From Blastococcus sp. CT_GayMR16 (GTDB taxonomy: Bacteria > Actinomycetota > Actinomycetes > Mycobacteriales > Geodermatophilaceae): 64,000 nt of DNA. The DNA lies in the NCBI RefSeq assembly GCF_004570875.1, contig NZ_SPQK01000001.1, forward strand, positions 124,001-188,000. Reading direction: 5' to 3'. Of this stretch, positions 43,659 through 52,946 are shown one piece after another (the stretch's first letter is position 1; each line of letters starts with the position of its first letter). The notes below the pieces were generated by a model, which made no database searches, had not been told where the DNA came from, and saw only the letters and a program-made list of their open reading frames with translations. A program made the translations under genes and the position numbers.

Positions 43659-44954
43659 TCAGCGCGCCCGGCTGGGCCCGGGCCGCTGGGCACGCGCCGC
43701 CTGCAGCTGCTGGTGGGCCTGCTGAATGGCCACGCCGAGCGCGACCGGTGTCTGCGGGTCGTCCAGCAGCGCCCGATTCGCGGCCCAGGCCCGGCGCGGG
43801 AAGCCGGCCGTCGTGCGGGCGTCCGGACCGGCTGCCCGGTCGGCGACGGCGAGGGAGAGCAGTAGGGCGTTGTGCAGAGCGCCGGCAACCGGTTGCAGGT
43901 CGGTGGCGTTGACGCGAACCAGCCCGCCAGGCTGATATCCACGCAGGTAGGCGGCCACCCGCTCGTCCCGCGGCGGTACGTCGCGGGCGTAGGCGATCAG
44001 GGATCCGGTGTCGGCCCACGATCGGACGGTGCGGTAAAGCAGCTGCGTGGCAAGAGTGGGCAGGTGCTGGGCCGCGGACGTGACCGATGCGCGCAGGGAC
44101 GCCGTCCAGGTGGCCGGGTCAGACTCGGCAGAGCGGAGGACGGCATGGAGCCGACCCGCTGCGGTCACGCCGGATGGTGTGTGCTCGTGGAAGCGGCGGC
44201 TACCGTCGTCGTAGGGACGCAGAGCTGCTCGGACGGCGCGCCAGGCGTCGGCCGCCGTCGTCCGACCTGTGGGTGGTGCGTCGGCCGAGCCGAGGCGCTC
44301 CGCAGCGGAGCTGAGTGTCTGGGCGGCGATCGTGTAGGCCAGAACCTCGGTGACCGACGGCGGATCACTGGCTCGGGCGGTGGCCTGAAGAAGGACGCCG
44401 ATGGCGTCGGGGACCACGCGTGCGGGGTCGACGGACGCATTGACCGCGGGGCCTGGAACGGGGCGGTCGAGGATGGCGACGTCGGCGCGGGTCGGCGGTT
44501 GCAGCGCGGCTGTCTGCTGGACCAGGGCCGCCTGACGCTCGACCTCGGCGTGCCACTGCTTCGCCGGACCGGCAGGTAGGCGGTGGGCGACCACCTCGGC
44601 CAGCGGCGTCACCGTCTCGGCCACGGCGGTGGCGGCGGCCCACCGGCTGGTCACGGTGGTGTGGTCGTACAGGACCCCGACGGTGTCGGCCGCGGCGGCC
44701 GCCAACCGGGTCAACGCCGACTCGGTGGCTGGCGCGCGAACGCCGATCTCTGTACAGGCGGCAGCCAGGGCGGCGACCTGCTGTTCGCGGCGATCGCCGG
44801 CGAAAGGGGATACGCCGTCGCGGCGCAGGTGAGCCAACGCCCGACCCAGGTGGCCCAACGCAGTGCCTGCATCGGCGCGCGCGGCCGCGCTGTCGTCCGT
44901 GGTCCGCGCTGTGTCGGCGAGGGCGTCGAGCAGCTGCCCGAGCGAGGTGGCCAT
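43659..44954 (-). CDS. Unknown helical transfer-operon protein, 431 residues
   Basis: The product is almost entirely Ala-rich helix, without signal peptide or membrane span. Recognisable but unnamed blocks are LGHLGRALAHLRRDGVSPF, LPAGPAKQWHAEVERQAALV and RGYQPGGLVRVNATDLQPVAG. I recognise no domain. The ATG at 44954 overlaps the stop of the 102-residue gene (TGATG). It lies between the two parts of the coupling protein, so it may act with that complex or with DNA processing. Confidence 0.65.
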   Translation of the reverse strand: MATSLGQLLDALADTARTTDDSAAARADAGTALGHLGRALAHLRRDGVSPFAGDRREQQVAALAAACTEIGVRAPATESALTRLAAAAADTVGVLYDHTTVTSRWAAATAVAETVTPLAEVVAHRLPAGPAKQWHAEVERQAALVQQTAALQPPTRADVAILDRPVPGPAVNASVDPARVVPDAIGVLLQATARASDPPSVTEVLAYTIAAQTLSSAAERLGSADAPPTGRTTAADAWRAVRAALRPYDDGSRRFHEHTPSGVTAAGRLHAVLRSAESDPATWTASLRASVTSAAQHLPTLATQLLYRTVRSWADTGSLIAYARDVPPRDERVAAYLRGYQPGGLVRVNATDLQPVAGALHNALLLSLAVADRAAGPDARTTAGFPRRAWAANRALLDDPQTPVALGVAIQQAHQQLQAARAQRPGPSRAR

Positions 44955-45262
44955 CAGCGTGGCGCACGTAGCGCTCGGTGGCCGTGCTGTGCAGCGGCGA
45001 GGACGTCGGGGTGCGCGAAGTCGTCAGCGGGCAGGTTGCCGAGGATGCGCAGCGCCTGCTCGACGAGCCGGTCAGGGTCGGTGGCGTCGGCCGTCGCGGG
45101 CACTGGGCCACTGGGCGCACGCAGGGCGGTGGCGGCGGCGAGGCAGTGCAGCTGCGCTGTCGGCCCCGCCTGGTCGTTGCGGGAAGCGGCGGCGAACAGT
45201 GCCGCCGCCTCGGCCCGGGCGGCCAGCAGATCGCAGTTCAGGCCGTCGTCGGTCGAGCTCAT
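44954..45262 (-). CDS. Small transfer-operon protein, 102 residues
   Basis: The product begins MSSTDDGLNCDLLAARAEAAA and is helical and acidic, with no recognised domain or membrane span. It is coupled to the following 431-residue gene by a TGATG overlap and starts 12 bp after the upstream gene. Conservation of this position in related elements is unknown to me. Confidence 0.55.
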   Translation of the reverse strand: MSSTDDGLNCDLLAARAEAAALFAAASRNDQAGPTAQLHCLAAATALRAPSGPVPATADATDPDRLVEQALRILGNLPADDFAHPDVLAAAQHGHRALRAPR

Positions 45263-45274
45263 CGAGGTTCTCCT

Positions 45275-45877
45275 TCAAAGGGCGGACGGGTGATGCCTGG
45301 ATCGACGGTGGTGGGGAGGTCGATCGGGAAGCGGTGCTGTGGACGGATCTGTGGATACGACCGCGGATCGCGTCGCCGCCTGTGGAATGAGGCGATGGAG
45401 GCGTCCTCGGCAGCCTTTGGACGGGTAGCGGTCCGGGCGGATGACCGCTCGCCCGGCGCGGAGCTGGCGCAACCCGAGGGCTTGCTCGGCCTCCCTGTGG
45501 GTGGCCATGCCGCCGCGGGCGTCGCCGGGACGCCGGTGGCGGGCGAGCAGGACTGCGGTGATGACCGCGGCGGTAAGCAGGACGAGCTCGGCCGCGGCAA
45601 CACACGCATACACCGGTACGGGCCCGGCGACCCGACCCAGCTGATCCGGTGACAGGCCGCGGCCGGGATCGCCGTTCAGTAGCCCGCCGAGGACGTCGGT
45701 GATCGTCTCGGTGCCCTGCGGCCACACCCAGCCACCGCCCCACAACGCCGAGGCGAGCCCGAGACCGACCAGGGCCGCCAGCGCGACAGCGATCAGGGCG
45801 CCACCGGCCGCGGCGACGGCCAGTTCCCATCCCCGGGCGATCGGCTGCGGATCGCGACGCCGGAACGGCGCGGTCAC
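45275..45877 (-). CDS. Membrane protein resembling the N-terminal part of a VirD4 coupling protein
   Basis: The 200-residue protein has two hydrophobic segments, about residues 18-45 (LAVAAAGGALIAVALAALVG) and 88-115 (ACVAAAELVLLTAAVITAVLLA), with an extracytoplasmic loop between. It ends in a cytoplasmic tail GGMATHREAEQALGLRQLRA. This order is that of the N-terminus of TraG/VirD4 proteins, where it is followed by GWRLGRS as at the start of the ATPase at 43646. The last 50 residues are basic and low-complexity. The GTG at 45877 is chosen because the frame upstream is composition-poor. Confidence 0.65.
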   Translation of the reverse strand: MTAPFRRRDPQPIARGWELAVAAAGGALIAVALAALVGLGLASALWGGGWVWPQGTETITDVLGGLLNGDPGRGLSPDQLGRVAGPVPVYACVAAAELVLLTAAVITAVLLARHRRPGDARGGMATHREAEQALGLRQLRAGRAVIRPDRYPSKGCRGRLHRLIPQAATRSAVVSTDPSTAPLPDRPPHHRRSRHHPSAL

Positions 45878-45932
45878 GCGCCGGCCCTGGGCCGGTGGTG
45901 GATGCCCACGTCCTGGCTCCCCTCTCTGCCGG

Positions 45933-47096
45933 TCACCCGGCGGTGGCACTGGCGTGCAGGTTGACGCCCTGGTCGGCCAGCCAGGGCACGGGGTCGACGG
46001 ATGCGCCGTCCAGGCGGACCTCGAAGTGCAGGTGGACGCCGGTGCTGTTGCCGGTAGACCCCTGGAAACCGAGCAGCGACCCGGCGCCTACGCGCTGGCC
46101 GGTGGTAACGGTGTAGGCCGACAGGTGCGCGTAGCGGGTGGTCACCTCGCCGCCGTGGTCGAGTTCGACGAGGTTGCCGTAGCCGGCCAGGCTCAGGCTT
46201 CCGTCGCGGTCGCAGTAGGCGCTGGTGCACGCCGCGATGACCACGCTGCCGTCGGCGGCGGCGTAGACAGGGGTGTTCCGGGGGCCGGCGATGTCGACAC
46301 CGGCGTGCAGGGCGCCCCAGCGGGACCCGTAGCCGGAGGTGACGGTGCCGGCGGTAGGCCGTATCCACGACCCGGCTGGGACCGGTAGCCCCGGGCAGAC
46401 GCCGGCCGCCGCACCGCTCGCGTCGGCCTGGGCGGCCGGCCACAGCATGGCGGTCAGCTCGCGGGCGAGCGGCTCCCAGGGGGCGTAGGCGGATCCGGCT
46501 GCCGAGATCTGCACGGCTTGGGCTGCGTCAGTGAGCGGGATCGTCTGCCAGTTCGGGACCTCGACCAGTCGGCGGTAGAAGGCCTCGGCGGCGTAGACCG
46601 GGTCCATCAGCTGAGCGACGGTGCCCCATCCGGCGATCCAGCGCTGCTGGAAGGTGTTGACGCTGTCGTAGTCGGAGCCGAGCCCGTCGTAGGGGTAGGT
46701 CAGGCTGGTCGCGGTCACCGCGGCCTGCTCCGCGGTCAGCTTCGGGCTGCTGCCGTCGTTGGCCAGCATCCGGATCCGGGACTCCTGGTAGGCGGTGGCC
46801 AGCGCCACGGTGGCCGCGTAGGGGTCGAGCCCTTGTGCTGCGGCGACGGTGACGATGGTCTGCGCGTGACCCATCTGGACGGCGTCCAGTCCGATGCCGG
46901 CGACAGTGGTGCCGGTGCCGCCGATCGAGCAGCCCGACGACGCCAGCGACGTCGACGCCTCCGGAGCGGCGAGAACCGCGAGAGGGATCAGCAGCAGGGT
47001 GAGTACCCCGAACACTGGGACGGCGACGGAAGCGGCGGCCTTCCACAGCCATCGCTTCGCGTACGCCCGAGCCAATCCCTCGGCCGTCCCGGTCAT
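45933..47096 (-). CDS. Transfer-associated cell-wall hydrolase, lysozyme-like plus M23 peptidase
   Basis: The 387-residue protein has one membrane anchor (AVPVFGVLTLLLIPLAVLAA) near residues 25-45. A lytic transglycosylase-like helical region follows (VALATAYQESRIRMLANDG, FQQRWIAGWGTVAQLMDP). A C-terminal M23 domain has zinc ligands in HAGVDIAG and HLHFE. Such VirB1-like enzymes open peptidoglycan for the conjugation channel. The ATG at 47096 overlaps the virB4 stop (ATGA). Confidence 0.87.
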   Translation of the reverse strand: MTGTAEGLARAYAKRWLWKAAASVAVPVFGVLTLLLIPLAVLAAPEASTSLASSGCSIGGTGTTVAGIGLDAVQMGHAQTIVTVAAAQGLDPYAATVALATAYQESRIRMLANDGSSPKLTAEQAAVTATSLTYPYDGLGSDYDSVNTFQQRWIAGWGTVAQLMDPVYAAEAFYRRLVEVPNWQTIPLTDAAQAVQISAAGSAYAPWEPLARELTAMLWPAAQADASGAAAGVCPGLPVPAGSWIRPTAGTVTSGYGSRWGALHAGVDIAGPRNTPVYAAADGSVVIAACTSAYCDRDGSLSLAGYGNLVELDHGGEVTTRYAHLSAYTVTTGQRVGAGSLLGFQGSTGNSTGVHLHFEVRLDGASVDPVPWLADQGVNLHASATAG

Positions 47097-48631
47097 GCCG
47101 GACGTCCCATCTCGGGGTCCTTGAGCTCCAGGGGGATCGCGGTGAGGGCCTCGTTGGTGTCGGTCAGGGCCAGCTCGGGCTCGGTGAGGACCGTCTGCAC
47201 CTTGAACGCCCGGTCGCCCACCAGCCACAGGGCGCGGCCCTTACCGGCGATCGCCCAGCCCGTGACCACCCGTTGGGCGATCGGGGTCAGCCCGAGCATG
47301 GTGGCGAGCTCCTCGGCGACGGCTTGGTCCTGGCCGTGCAGGACCTTGACGTCGCACAGGTGCAGCAGGTCCCGGGCGATGGCCACCGCCTGGGAGGAGG
47401 CGTCGCCGGCGGTGAGCATGTCCGAGGGCTTGTGCGCGAGCAGGATCTGCACGTCAGCGTCGCGGCGGGACAGCCGCAGGTTGGCGTCCAGGCTCTTCAT
47501 CGCGTCGACACCGAGCCGCATCTGCCGCCAGGTCTCGTCGCGGATGACGATCCGCAGGTCACCCAACTCGGCGATCTCCCGCATGGCCTGGCCCCACGAG
47601 TTCAGGCAGGTCAGCGCGATGCCGACGGCCTGGTCACCAAGCGGCTCGAGGCGGGACAGCGACAGGGATTGGATGGGCGCCCGCCAGTCGACGGCGATGG
47701 TGGTGTGGTCGTCGAACAGCCCGGCCAACGAGCCCTTGACCAGGGCCCCCACAGCGTCGCGGAGGGTGCGGGTGGCGTCGAGGAAGTGCCGCCGGTCGGC
47801 GTACCGGCAGCAGGTGACGAGCTCGTCGGTGGGTTCGTCCAGGACTCGCCACAGCTGTGGGATGGTGGGCTCGGTCAGCCGGGTAGCTCCGCTGCGGTAG
47901 CCGGTGAGCAGTCGCAGCGCCTCGCCGACCGCGGTCTCCTCCACCGGGCCGAAGGGCACGTTCTGGGAACCGACCAGGCCACGGATCAACACGAGCCAGC
48001 GGGCGAACATGATTGCCTCGCGGCGGCGGGCCTCGGCGGCGGCGAGCCGGTCCCAGCCGTGGCCGAGCGGGCCGAAGGCCAGCGGATTGACCCGGGCGGA
48101 CAGTCCGTGGCCGATGACGAACGGCTCCACGCCCAGCGCGCGGCACAGCGGTTCGTACTCGTCCTTGGTGTCGCCCAGGATCAGCGTGCGATAGCCGTAG
48201 GCGAGCATGCGCAGCGCGAAAGCCTTGACGGTGGCGGACTTGCCGCGGCCAGGCTTGCCGAAGACCACGACGTTCGGGTTGGTGACCGGGATGGCATCGT
48301 CGGTGACCCAGCCGACCGGATCGCAGTAGAACGCCCCGCCCGACAGCAGGTCGATGCCCATCTGCGCACCGGTGGGCGGCAGACCGCTGGTGGCGATCAG
48401 CGGCCACACCACGGGCGTCTGCTCCGACGTCATCCGCCATACCGACAGCGGCGCAAGCGCCACTGCGCGACCCCGGCCGCGGCCGCGCGGTCCGCGGCGG
48501 GGCACCAGCGCGGTGAACGGGCCGCGCTCCCGTTCCGCCGTCTCGACGGCGGGGACGCCAGGGAGCCTGTGGCCGAAGTCGTCGAGCAGGACGGCGACGT
48601 CCCGGCCCCGGCGGGAGCTGCGGCGGTTCAT
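47093..48631 (-). CDS. VirB4/TraC-type ATPase of the secretion channel
   Basis: The 512-residue protein has Walker A FGKPGRGKSATVKAF near residue 130 and a late Walker B-like LRIVIRDETWRQMRLG near 345. QILLAHKPSDMLTAGDASSQ lies in between. It begins MNRRSSRRGRDVAVLLDD at 48631, overlapping the SCO6880 stop. It is shorter than Gram-negative VirB4, and the N-terminal VirB4 part may be carried by the SCO6880 protein. It energises pilus-like assembly or DNA transport at the membrane. Confidence 0.87.
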   Translation of the reverse strand: MNRRSSRRGRDVAVLLDDFGHRLPGVPAVETAERERGPFTALVPRRGPRGRGRGRAVALAPLSVWRMTSEQTPVVWPLIATSGLPPTGAQMGIDLLSGGAFYCDPVGWVTDDAIPVTNPNVVVFGKPGRGKSATVKAFALRMLAYGYRTLILGDTKDEYEPLCRALGVEPFVIGHGLSARVNPLAFGPLGHGWDRLAAAEARRREAIMFARWLVLIRGLVGSQNVPFGPVEETAVGEALRLLTGYRSGATRLTEPTIPQLWRVLDEPTDELVTCCRYADRRHFLDATRTLRDAVGALVKGSLAGLFDDHTTIAVDWRAPIQSLSLSRLEPLGDQAVGIALTCLNSWGQAMREIAELGDLRIVIRDETWRQMRLGVDAMKSLDANLRLSRRDADVQILLAHKPSDMLTAGDASSQAVAIARDLLHLCDVKVLHGQDQAVAEELATMLGLTPIAQRVVTGWAIAGKGRALWLVGDRAFKVQTVLTEPELALTDTNEALTAIPLELKDPEMGRPA

Positions 48632-50142
48632 CGTCGTCCCCTGCGGTCGGGCAGCCCGACGCCGAGGGGAATGGCGGCGGCGGCGAAGCCGGAGTCCTGC
48701 GCCAGGTCCAGCCGCAACGGCACAAAGCCAGCGGCACGGATGGAGGCGGCGAGCCGGCGGCCGTGCTCGTCCACCGGCCAGGTGGCAGGGACGGTGACGC
48801 AGACGGCGACGGCGGGGCGGACGAGCGCGCGGCCGGCGGCCAGCTTCTCGTCGGCGGCACCGATCCGCTCGGTGTCCCGTCGCTGCCGGGCCCGCTGCCG
48901 GAAGCCCATGCGGGCGCGCAGCTCGTTGCCGGTGGTCGCGCTCATCTCTTCCCGGCCGACCAGCCGGGTGGCCCGGTCCAGCGGCAGCGGGGCGAGGAAC
49001 ACCGTCAGGCAGCGCCGCTCCCCCGCGGTCGTCGGGACCAGCACCGGGGCCAGTGCGCCGAGCACCGCCCCGGAGTCGGGCAGCAGGATCGTGTCGGTGA
49101 CCGACGCCCACGCGTCGTGCACGTAGTGCCGCATCTCTGCGCGGGCGTGGGTTGGTCCGGCGGCGCCCATCGGCACCCCGGTCGCCAGCTGGGCGCCGTT
49201 GGCGGCGGCCAGCCCGGCGGCGATTAGTTGGCCACGGTCGCCGGGGGCGAAGCCGGTGCGCACCGCGGCAGCGAGTGCAGCCGAGTCCAGCCAGGTGACG
49301 GCGGTGCAGCCGACCGGGCCACGTAAGGCACTCTCGACCTCGGCCATCACCCCGTGCAGCACGCGCGCGCGGCCGTCCACCCCACCGCCGGACTCCTTCG
49401 CAGCCCGACCCATCCGGCCCTCGCCGACGACGACGGTCACGAAGGCCTCGGTGCGCACCGCCGCCGGGGTGAGGGTGGCGCCCAACAGTGCGTTCACCCG
49501 GGCGGCCAGGGGCGCGGCGTCGGAACGGGTGTGGGCTCGTTCCCAAGCGGCGCGCTCGGCACCGTCGTCGGGAACGGTGCGCACCTGCAGGGCGAGGACG
49601 TCGATCAGTTCGGTGCGCGCGGCGATCTCGCACAGCTCGGCCAAGCCGGCGCCCATCCTGTCCCGCTCGGCCGGCTCAGCGAGGCCGATGCCGGGGTGGT
49701 CGATCCGCGCCACGGCCGCCCAAGTGCGCGCCGCGGAGTTCTGCACGATCACGGGGCGGGTGAACAGCGGCCCGTAGGGCGGTCCGTCATGAGTGCGGAT
49801 GCCGGCGAGCACCCCTGGCAGGTCCGCCTCGGACAGGTCCTCGGCCGTCCCTGAGGCGGCTCGTGCGCCGAACACCGTCCAGCCCATCGCTCCTCCGATC
49901 GCGTGCAGGCACAGGTCGGCGAACCAGCGGCCCGCGGCGCGACCCCGGAGGGGGACCAACAGCACGGCGGCTAGTAGCGCCCACACCGGCAGCCAGATGG
50001 CGAGCAGCGCCCAGGCCTGCGCGTTCAGGGCCAATAGCGCCGGTACGCCCGCGAGGGTGACGAGGGCCAGTTGGGCGCCGGTCATCCCGAGGAACCAGCC
50101 TGAGACGTCGCGGGAGTAGTCCCCGTATCGGACGGCGTTCAT
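48628..50142 (-). CDS. SCO6880-family conjugation membrane protein
   Basis: The 504-residue protein begins MNAVRYGDYSRDVSGWFLGM, has two adjacent hydrophobic helices at residues about 20-70 (LVTLAGVPALLALNAQAWAL), and a long cytoplasmic region ending in PAVAVCVTVPATWPVDEHGR. It matches the actinobacterial SCO6880 family always found before the VirB4-like ATPase, probably a VirB3-VirB4 N-terminal-type component. Both ends overlap neighbours by 4 bp. Confidence 0.85.
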   Translation of the reverse strand: MNAVRYGDYSRDVSGWFLGMTGAQLALVTLAGVPALLALNAQAWALLAIWLPVWALLAAVLLVPLRGRAAGRWFADLCLHAIGGAMGWTVFGARAASGTAEDLSEADLPGVLAGIRTHDGPPYGPLFTRPVIVQNSAARTWAAVARIDHPGIGLAEPAERDRMGAGLAELCEIAARTELIDVLALQVRTVPDDGAERAAWERAHTRSDAAPLAARVNALLGATLTPAAVRTEAFVTVVVGEGRMGRAAKESGGGVDGRARVLHGVMAEVESALRGPVGCTAVTWLDSAALAAAVRTGFAPGDRGQLIAAGLAAANGAQLATGVPMGAAGPTHARAEMRHYVHDAWASVTDTILLPDSGAVLGALAPVLVPTTAGERRCLTVFLAPLPLDRATRLVGREEMSATTGNELRARMGFRQRARQRRDTERIGAADEKLAAGRALVRPAVAVCVTVPATWPVDEHGRRLAASIRAAGFVPLRLDLAQDSGFAAAAIPLGVGLPDRRGRR

Positions 50143-51764
50143 CGGGTGTCGTCCTGGTTGGGACCGATCGGGTCGCCGCTCTCACCAGGCCGGCCAGGCG
50201 CCATGCCGTCGAGGCGCTCGGCGGGCCAGGCCGCAGAAGGCCCGCCTCCAGGGTCCTGGGCGTGCCCGATCTCGGTCGTCCTCGCCGGGGCAGGCTGCTG
50301 GGGTCCGCCGTCGTCGGGACGGCGCCCTCGGCCGTGCCCGCCTCCGGTCGCCGTCCCTCCGGCGGAGCCGTTGCCGCGCGCCGGTACCCGGGCGGGCAGC
50401 GGCTGCCCGTAGTAGGGGTGGGTGTGCCCGACTCCGGCGCCCGACAGTACGTCCGACGCCGAGCCCGCCACGCCGGCCGCCAGCCGCCCCGCCTGTGAGG
50501 TGCCGACGCTCAGCGCGCGCAGCGCTCCGGCGAACCGGCCGCTGGTGGCCGCGTCCGCGGTCGACTCCCCCTGCGCCCGGTCCCCGGCCATTCGGACAGC
50601 CGCCCCTGAGGCCGCCACCCCGCCGGATGCGGCACCCGCCGCCGCGGTGGCCATGGCCGCTCGCCCGCCACCAGCCTTCTGCAGCGCCCCCATGACTCCG
50701 CCGGAGGCGGCCAGCGACGAGCGCAACGCCGCCCCACTCGACGTGCCGGGGTCGACGAAGGCCAGCAGCCGGAACAGCGCCAGCGGACAGATGGCTCCCA
50801 GCAGGATCAATAAGCAGCCAACCACCGCCATGCCGATCGCGGCCTCGGTGCTCGTTTCCTCGGCTCCGGTGATGATGCCCTCGGTGATGGTCACTCCGAC
50901 GCCGAGGACGAGCACGGCGACCGGGGCAACCAGCAGCGCGGCGAGAAACCAGCGGAGGCTCCGCCAGAACCAGCTGCTCGACGTCTGCGCGAGAAGTCCG
51001 CCGGCCGAGATCGCTGAGGTCGCGGCCAGCACGATGAGCGCCGCCTCGCGAACCAGCATCAGCAGCAGGTAGCCCACGCTGGCCGGCACCAGCAGGAAGA
51101 TCGAGCTGACCCCCAGCACGGTGGCGACCGTGCCATCCACCAGGTCGCGGCTCACGCTGATCGAGGGCTCGAAGGCGGCCATGGTGTCGATGTCGAGCAG
51201 GCTGCGCAGCAGGGCGGTGGTCAGTCCGGAGACGCCGGTGACCAGCAGCGCCGCCACGCCGATGTAGCCGGCCCAGACCAGTCCGAACTGCAGCAGCCCG
51301 ATCAGCAGCCGGCCCAGGGTCTGTCCGTCCCGGCGCACCGCTGCGACGCTCAGTTGCACCATGGCCATCAGCGCAGCCACGGTCGCGCCGATGCCGAAGG
51401 TCACCGGATACACGGCGGCCAGCGGCCCTCCGGCGGACAGGTCCGGGGTGGCCAGGGCGTCGATCACCGAGAAGGCCAGTCCCAGCAGCCACAGCCCGGC
51501 CTCCCACAGCGACAACATGGCGCTGACCCACACGTCGGCGACCACCGCGCCGGCTGCCTCGCCGATCACGCAGAACGGGTTGATCGGCAGGCACGGCAGC
51601 GAGCCGTCGTCCGCCGCCGGAGCTGAGGGGAACGCCACGACCGTCGAGTCGGCCGAGGCCGGAACCGCGGTTGCCAGCCAGCCCATCACCGCCAGCATCA
51701 GGGCGACGATCAGCATCCGCGGGCGCGGCAACCGGCCGCACTGGGCGAGCTGCGGCCTATACAT
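50139..51764 (-). CDS. VirB6/TrbL-like polytopic membrane protein
   Basis: The 541-residue protein has a signal-like N-terminus (LIVALMLAVMGWLATAVPASA), about seven membrane spans to residue 340 (for example LLIGLLQFGLVWAGYIGVAA and LVPASVGYLLLMLVREAAL), and a long Ala/Gly-rich cytoplasmic tail with a Pro/Arg-rich end. This is the layout of TrbL/VirB6. It would form the inner-membrane channel. The ATG at 51764 overlaps the previous gene by 8 bp. Confidence 0.83.
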   Translation of the reverse strand: MYRPQLAQCGRLPRPRMLIVALMLAVMGWLATAVPASADSTVVAFPSAPAADDGSLPCLPINPFCVIGEAAGAVVADVWVSAMLSLWEAGLWLLGLAFSVIDALATPDLSAGGPLAAVYPVTFGIGATVAALMAMVQLSVAAVRRDGQTLGRLLIGLLQFGLVWAGYIGVAALLVTGVSGLTTALLRSLLDIDTMAAFEPSISVSRDLVDGTVATVLGVSSIFLLVPASVGYLLLMLVREAALIVLAATSAISAGGLLAQTSSSWFWRSLRWFLAALLVAPVAVLVLGVGVTITEGIITGAEETSTEAAIGMAVVGCLLILLGAICPLALFRLLAFVDPGTSSGAALRSSLAASGGVMGALQKAGGGRAAMATAAAGAASGGVAASGAAVRMAGDRAQGESTADAATSGRFAGALRALSVGTSQAGRLAAGVAGSASDVLSGAGVGHTHPYYGQPLPARVPARGNGSAGGTATGGGHGRGRRPDDGGPQQPAPARTTEIGHAQDPGGGPSAAWPAERLDGMAPGRPGESGDPIGPNQDDTR

Positions 51765-52563
51765 GGCGCAGATCCCGCCAGCCGGCCGCGATCGCCGCCT
51801 CGGTGCCCGGCCAGACCGAGGGCGCCGGCGCCGGCTCCGCTCCCGGACCGATTACCCACCGGTCCCCCACCCAGGCCATGCGCTGGCAGTCGGCGATCGC
51901 GATCCGGGAGGTCTGCTCCACGGTGACGGTGAACTCGAAGTTGACGCACACCACTGCGAACTCGTCGCCCACCGTGCCCTTGATCAGCCCCATCACCGGG
52001 CGGACGACGATCGCCAGCTGCGGCGACCCGGCCGCCGAGAGCCCCGCTGCAGACAACAAACTCGCCATGCCGTCCACCCCGGACCACGTCTCCGGGGTCG
52101 GCCCGCCCGGCGCGGCCCACTCGGTGATCACCCGCCGCACGCCGTCCATCGAGCCGCTCTGCATCGCCGTCACGTCGATCGCCGCCAGCTGCGCCAGCGA
52201 ACCCTCGGGCGTTCGCGAAAAGCCGGTGGGCACGTCCGCCGGGCCCACGCCGGTAGCGCGCGGCAACTCGAGAACGCCCGCAGCCTGACTCGACACCGCG
52301 CCGGGCAGCGCGTCATCCGGGTCGGCGGTCGGCATCGGCGCGGCGGCCAGCGCATCGTGCCGCGACATGCCCGAGGGGGAAGCCGCAGCCTGTCGTGCGG
52401 CATCCCTCTCATCCGGCTCCTCGATAAGCCCTCCGACAACTGCCAAGACCAGGCCGGCCAGCACCGCCAGCGCCACCACCGCGCTGACTACGAGCGCCGC
52501 AAGGAGACGGGCCGGGCTCCACTCCGGCGTACCGCTCCGCCGCACGTCGGGACGGCGGCGCAT
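51757..52563 (-). CDS. Single-span transfer protein, VirB8/TcpC-like candidate
   Basis: The 268-residue protein begins MRRRPDVRRSGTPEWSPARL, has one span (LVVSAVVALAVLAGLVLAVVGG) and a large outer domain. That domain ends in FAVVCVNFEFTVTVEQTSRI and MAWVGDRWVIGPG, which looks like an NTF2-like fold as in VirB8 and TcpC. The ATG at 52563 overlaps the pilin-like stop (TGATG). VirB8-type scaffolding is inferred from position and topology. Confidence 0.65.
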   Translation of the reverse strand: MRRRPDVRRSGTPEWSPARLLAALVVSAVVALAVLAGLVLAVVGGLIEEPDERDAARQAAASPSGMSRHDALAAAPMPTADPDDALPGAVSSQAAGVLELPRATGVGPADVPTGFSRTPEGSLAQLAAIDVTAMQSGSMDGVRRVITEWAAPGGPTPETWSGVDGMASLLSAAGLSAAGSPQLAIVVRPVMGLIKGTVGDEFAVVCVNFEFTVTVEQTSRIAIADCQRMAWVGDRWVIGPGAEPAPAPSVWPGTEAAIAAGWRDLRHV

Positions 52564-52946
52564 CAGGTGCACCCACTGCCGGTGATCGATCCGAGGATGA
52601 CCAGGATGACCGTGTAGGTGATGGCCACCATCACGACCACCGCGACGCCCATCGCCCCATACCGGGAGGCATGCGGATGGGAGAACATCCGGCCCACCAG
52701 GACCGAGCCCAGCGACACGACGGCGGCGATCCCGATCAGCGCCAGCACGCCCCACTTCACCCACGCCGTCACCTGATCGGCGAAGGGCTGCACTCCCGGC
52801 GGGGCCTCCGGGCAGACCGCCGCGGTCAGCTCCACCGGCGCCGCGGTAGCAGGCCACGCGGCCAGCATGACCAGGGCCACGGCGACGAACGCGACGGTCG
52901 AGGCCGCTCGTACCATCTCGGGTGCGGTTCTACGCGGGGCCGTCAC
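52563..52946 (-). CDS. Small three-span protein, VirB2 pilin-like candidate
   Basis: The 127-residue protein has a signal segment (STVAFVAVALVMLAAWPATA) and two more hydrophobic helices (VKWGVLALIGIAAVVSLGSV and YGAMGVAVVVMVAITYTVIL). The size and topology match VirB2-type pilins or TrbC. Cys residues near the start and end of the mature protein (AAVCPEAPP, GSGCT) could pair. The stop overlaps the VirB8-like start. Confidence 0.6.
   Translation of the reverse strand: MTAPRRTAPEMVRAASTVAFVAVALVMLAAWPATAAPVELTAAVCPEAPPGVQPFADQVTAWVKWGVLALIGIAAVVSLGSVLVGRMFSHPHASRYGAMGVAVVVMVAITYTVILVILGSITGSGCT

Noticed and set aside
47273-49126. 617-codon plus-strand frame
   Set aside because: Antisense shadow of the VirB4 and SCO6880 genes.
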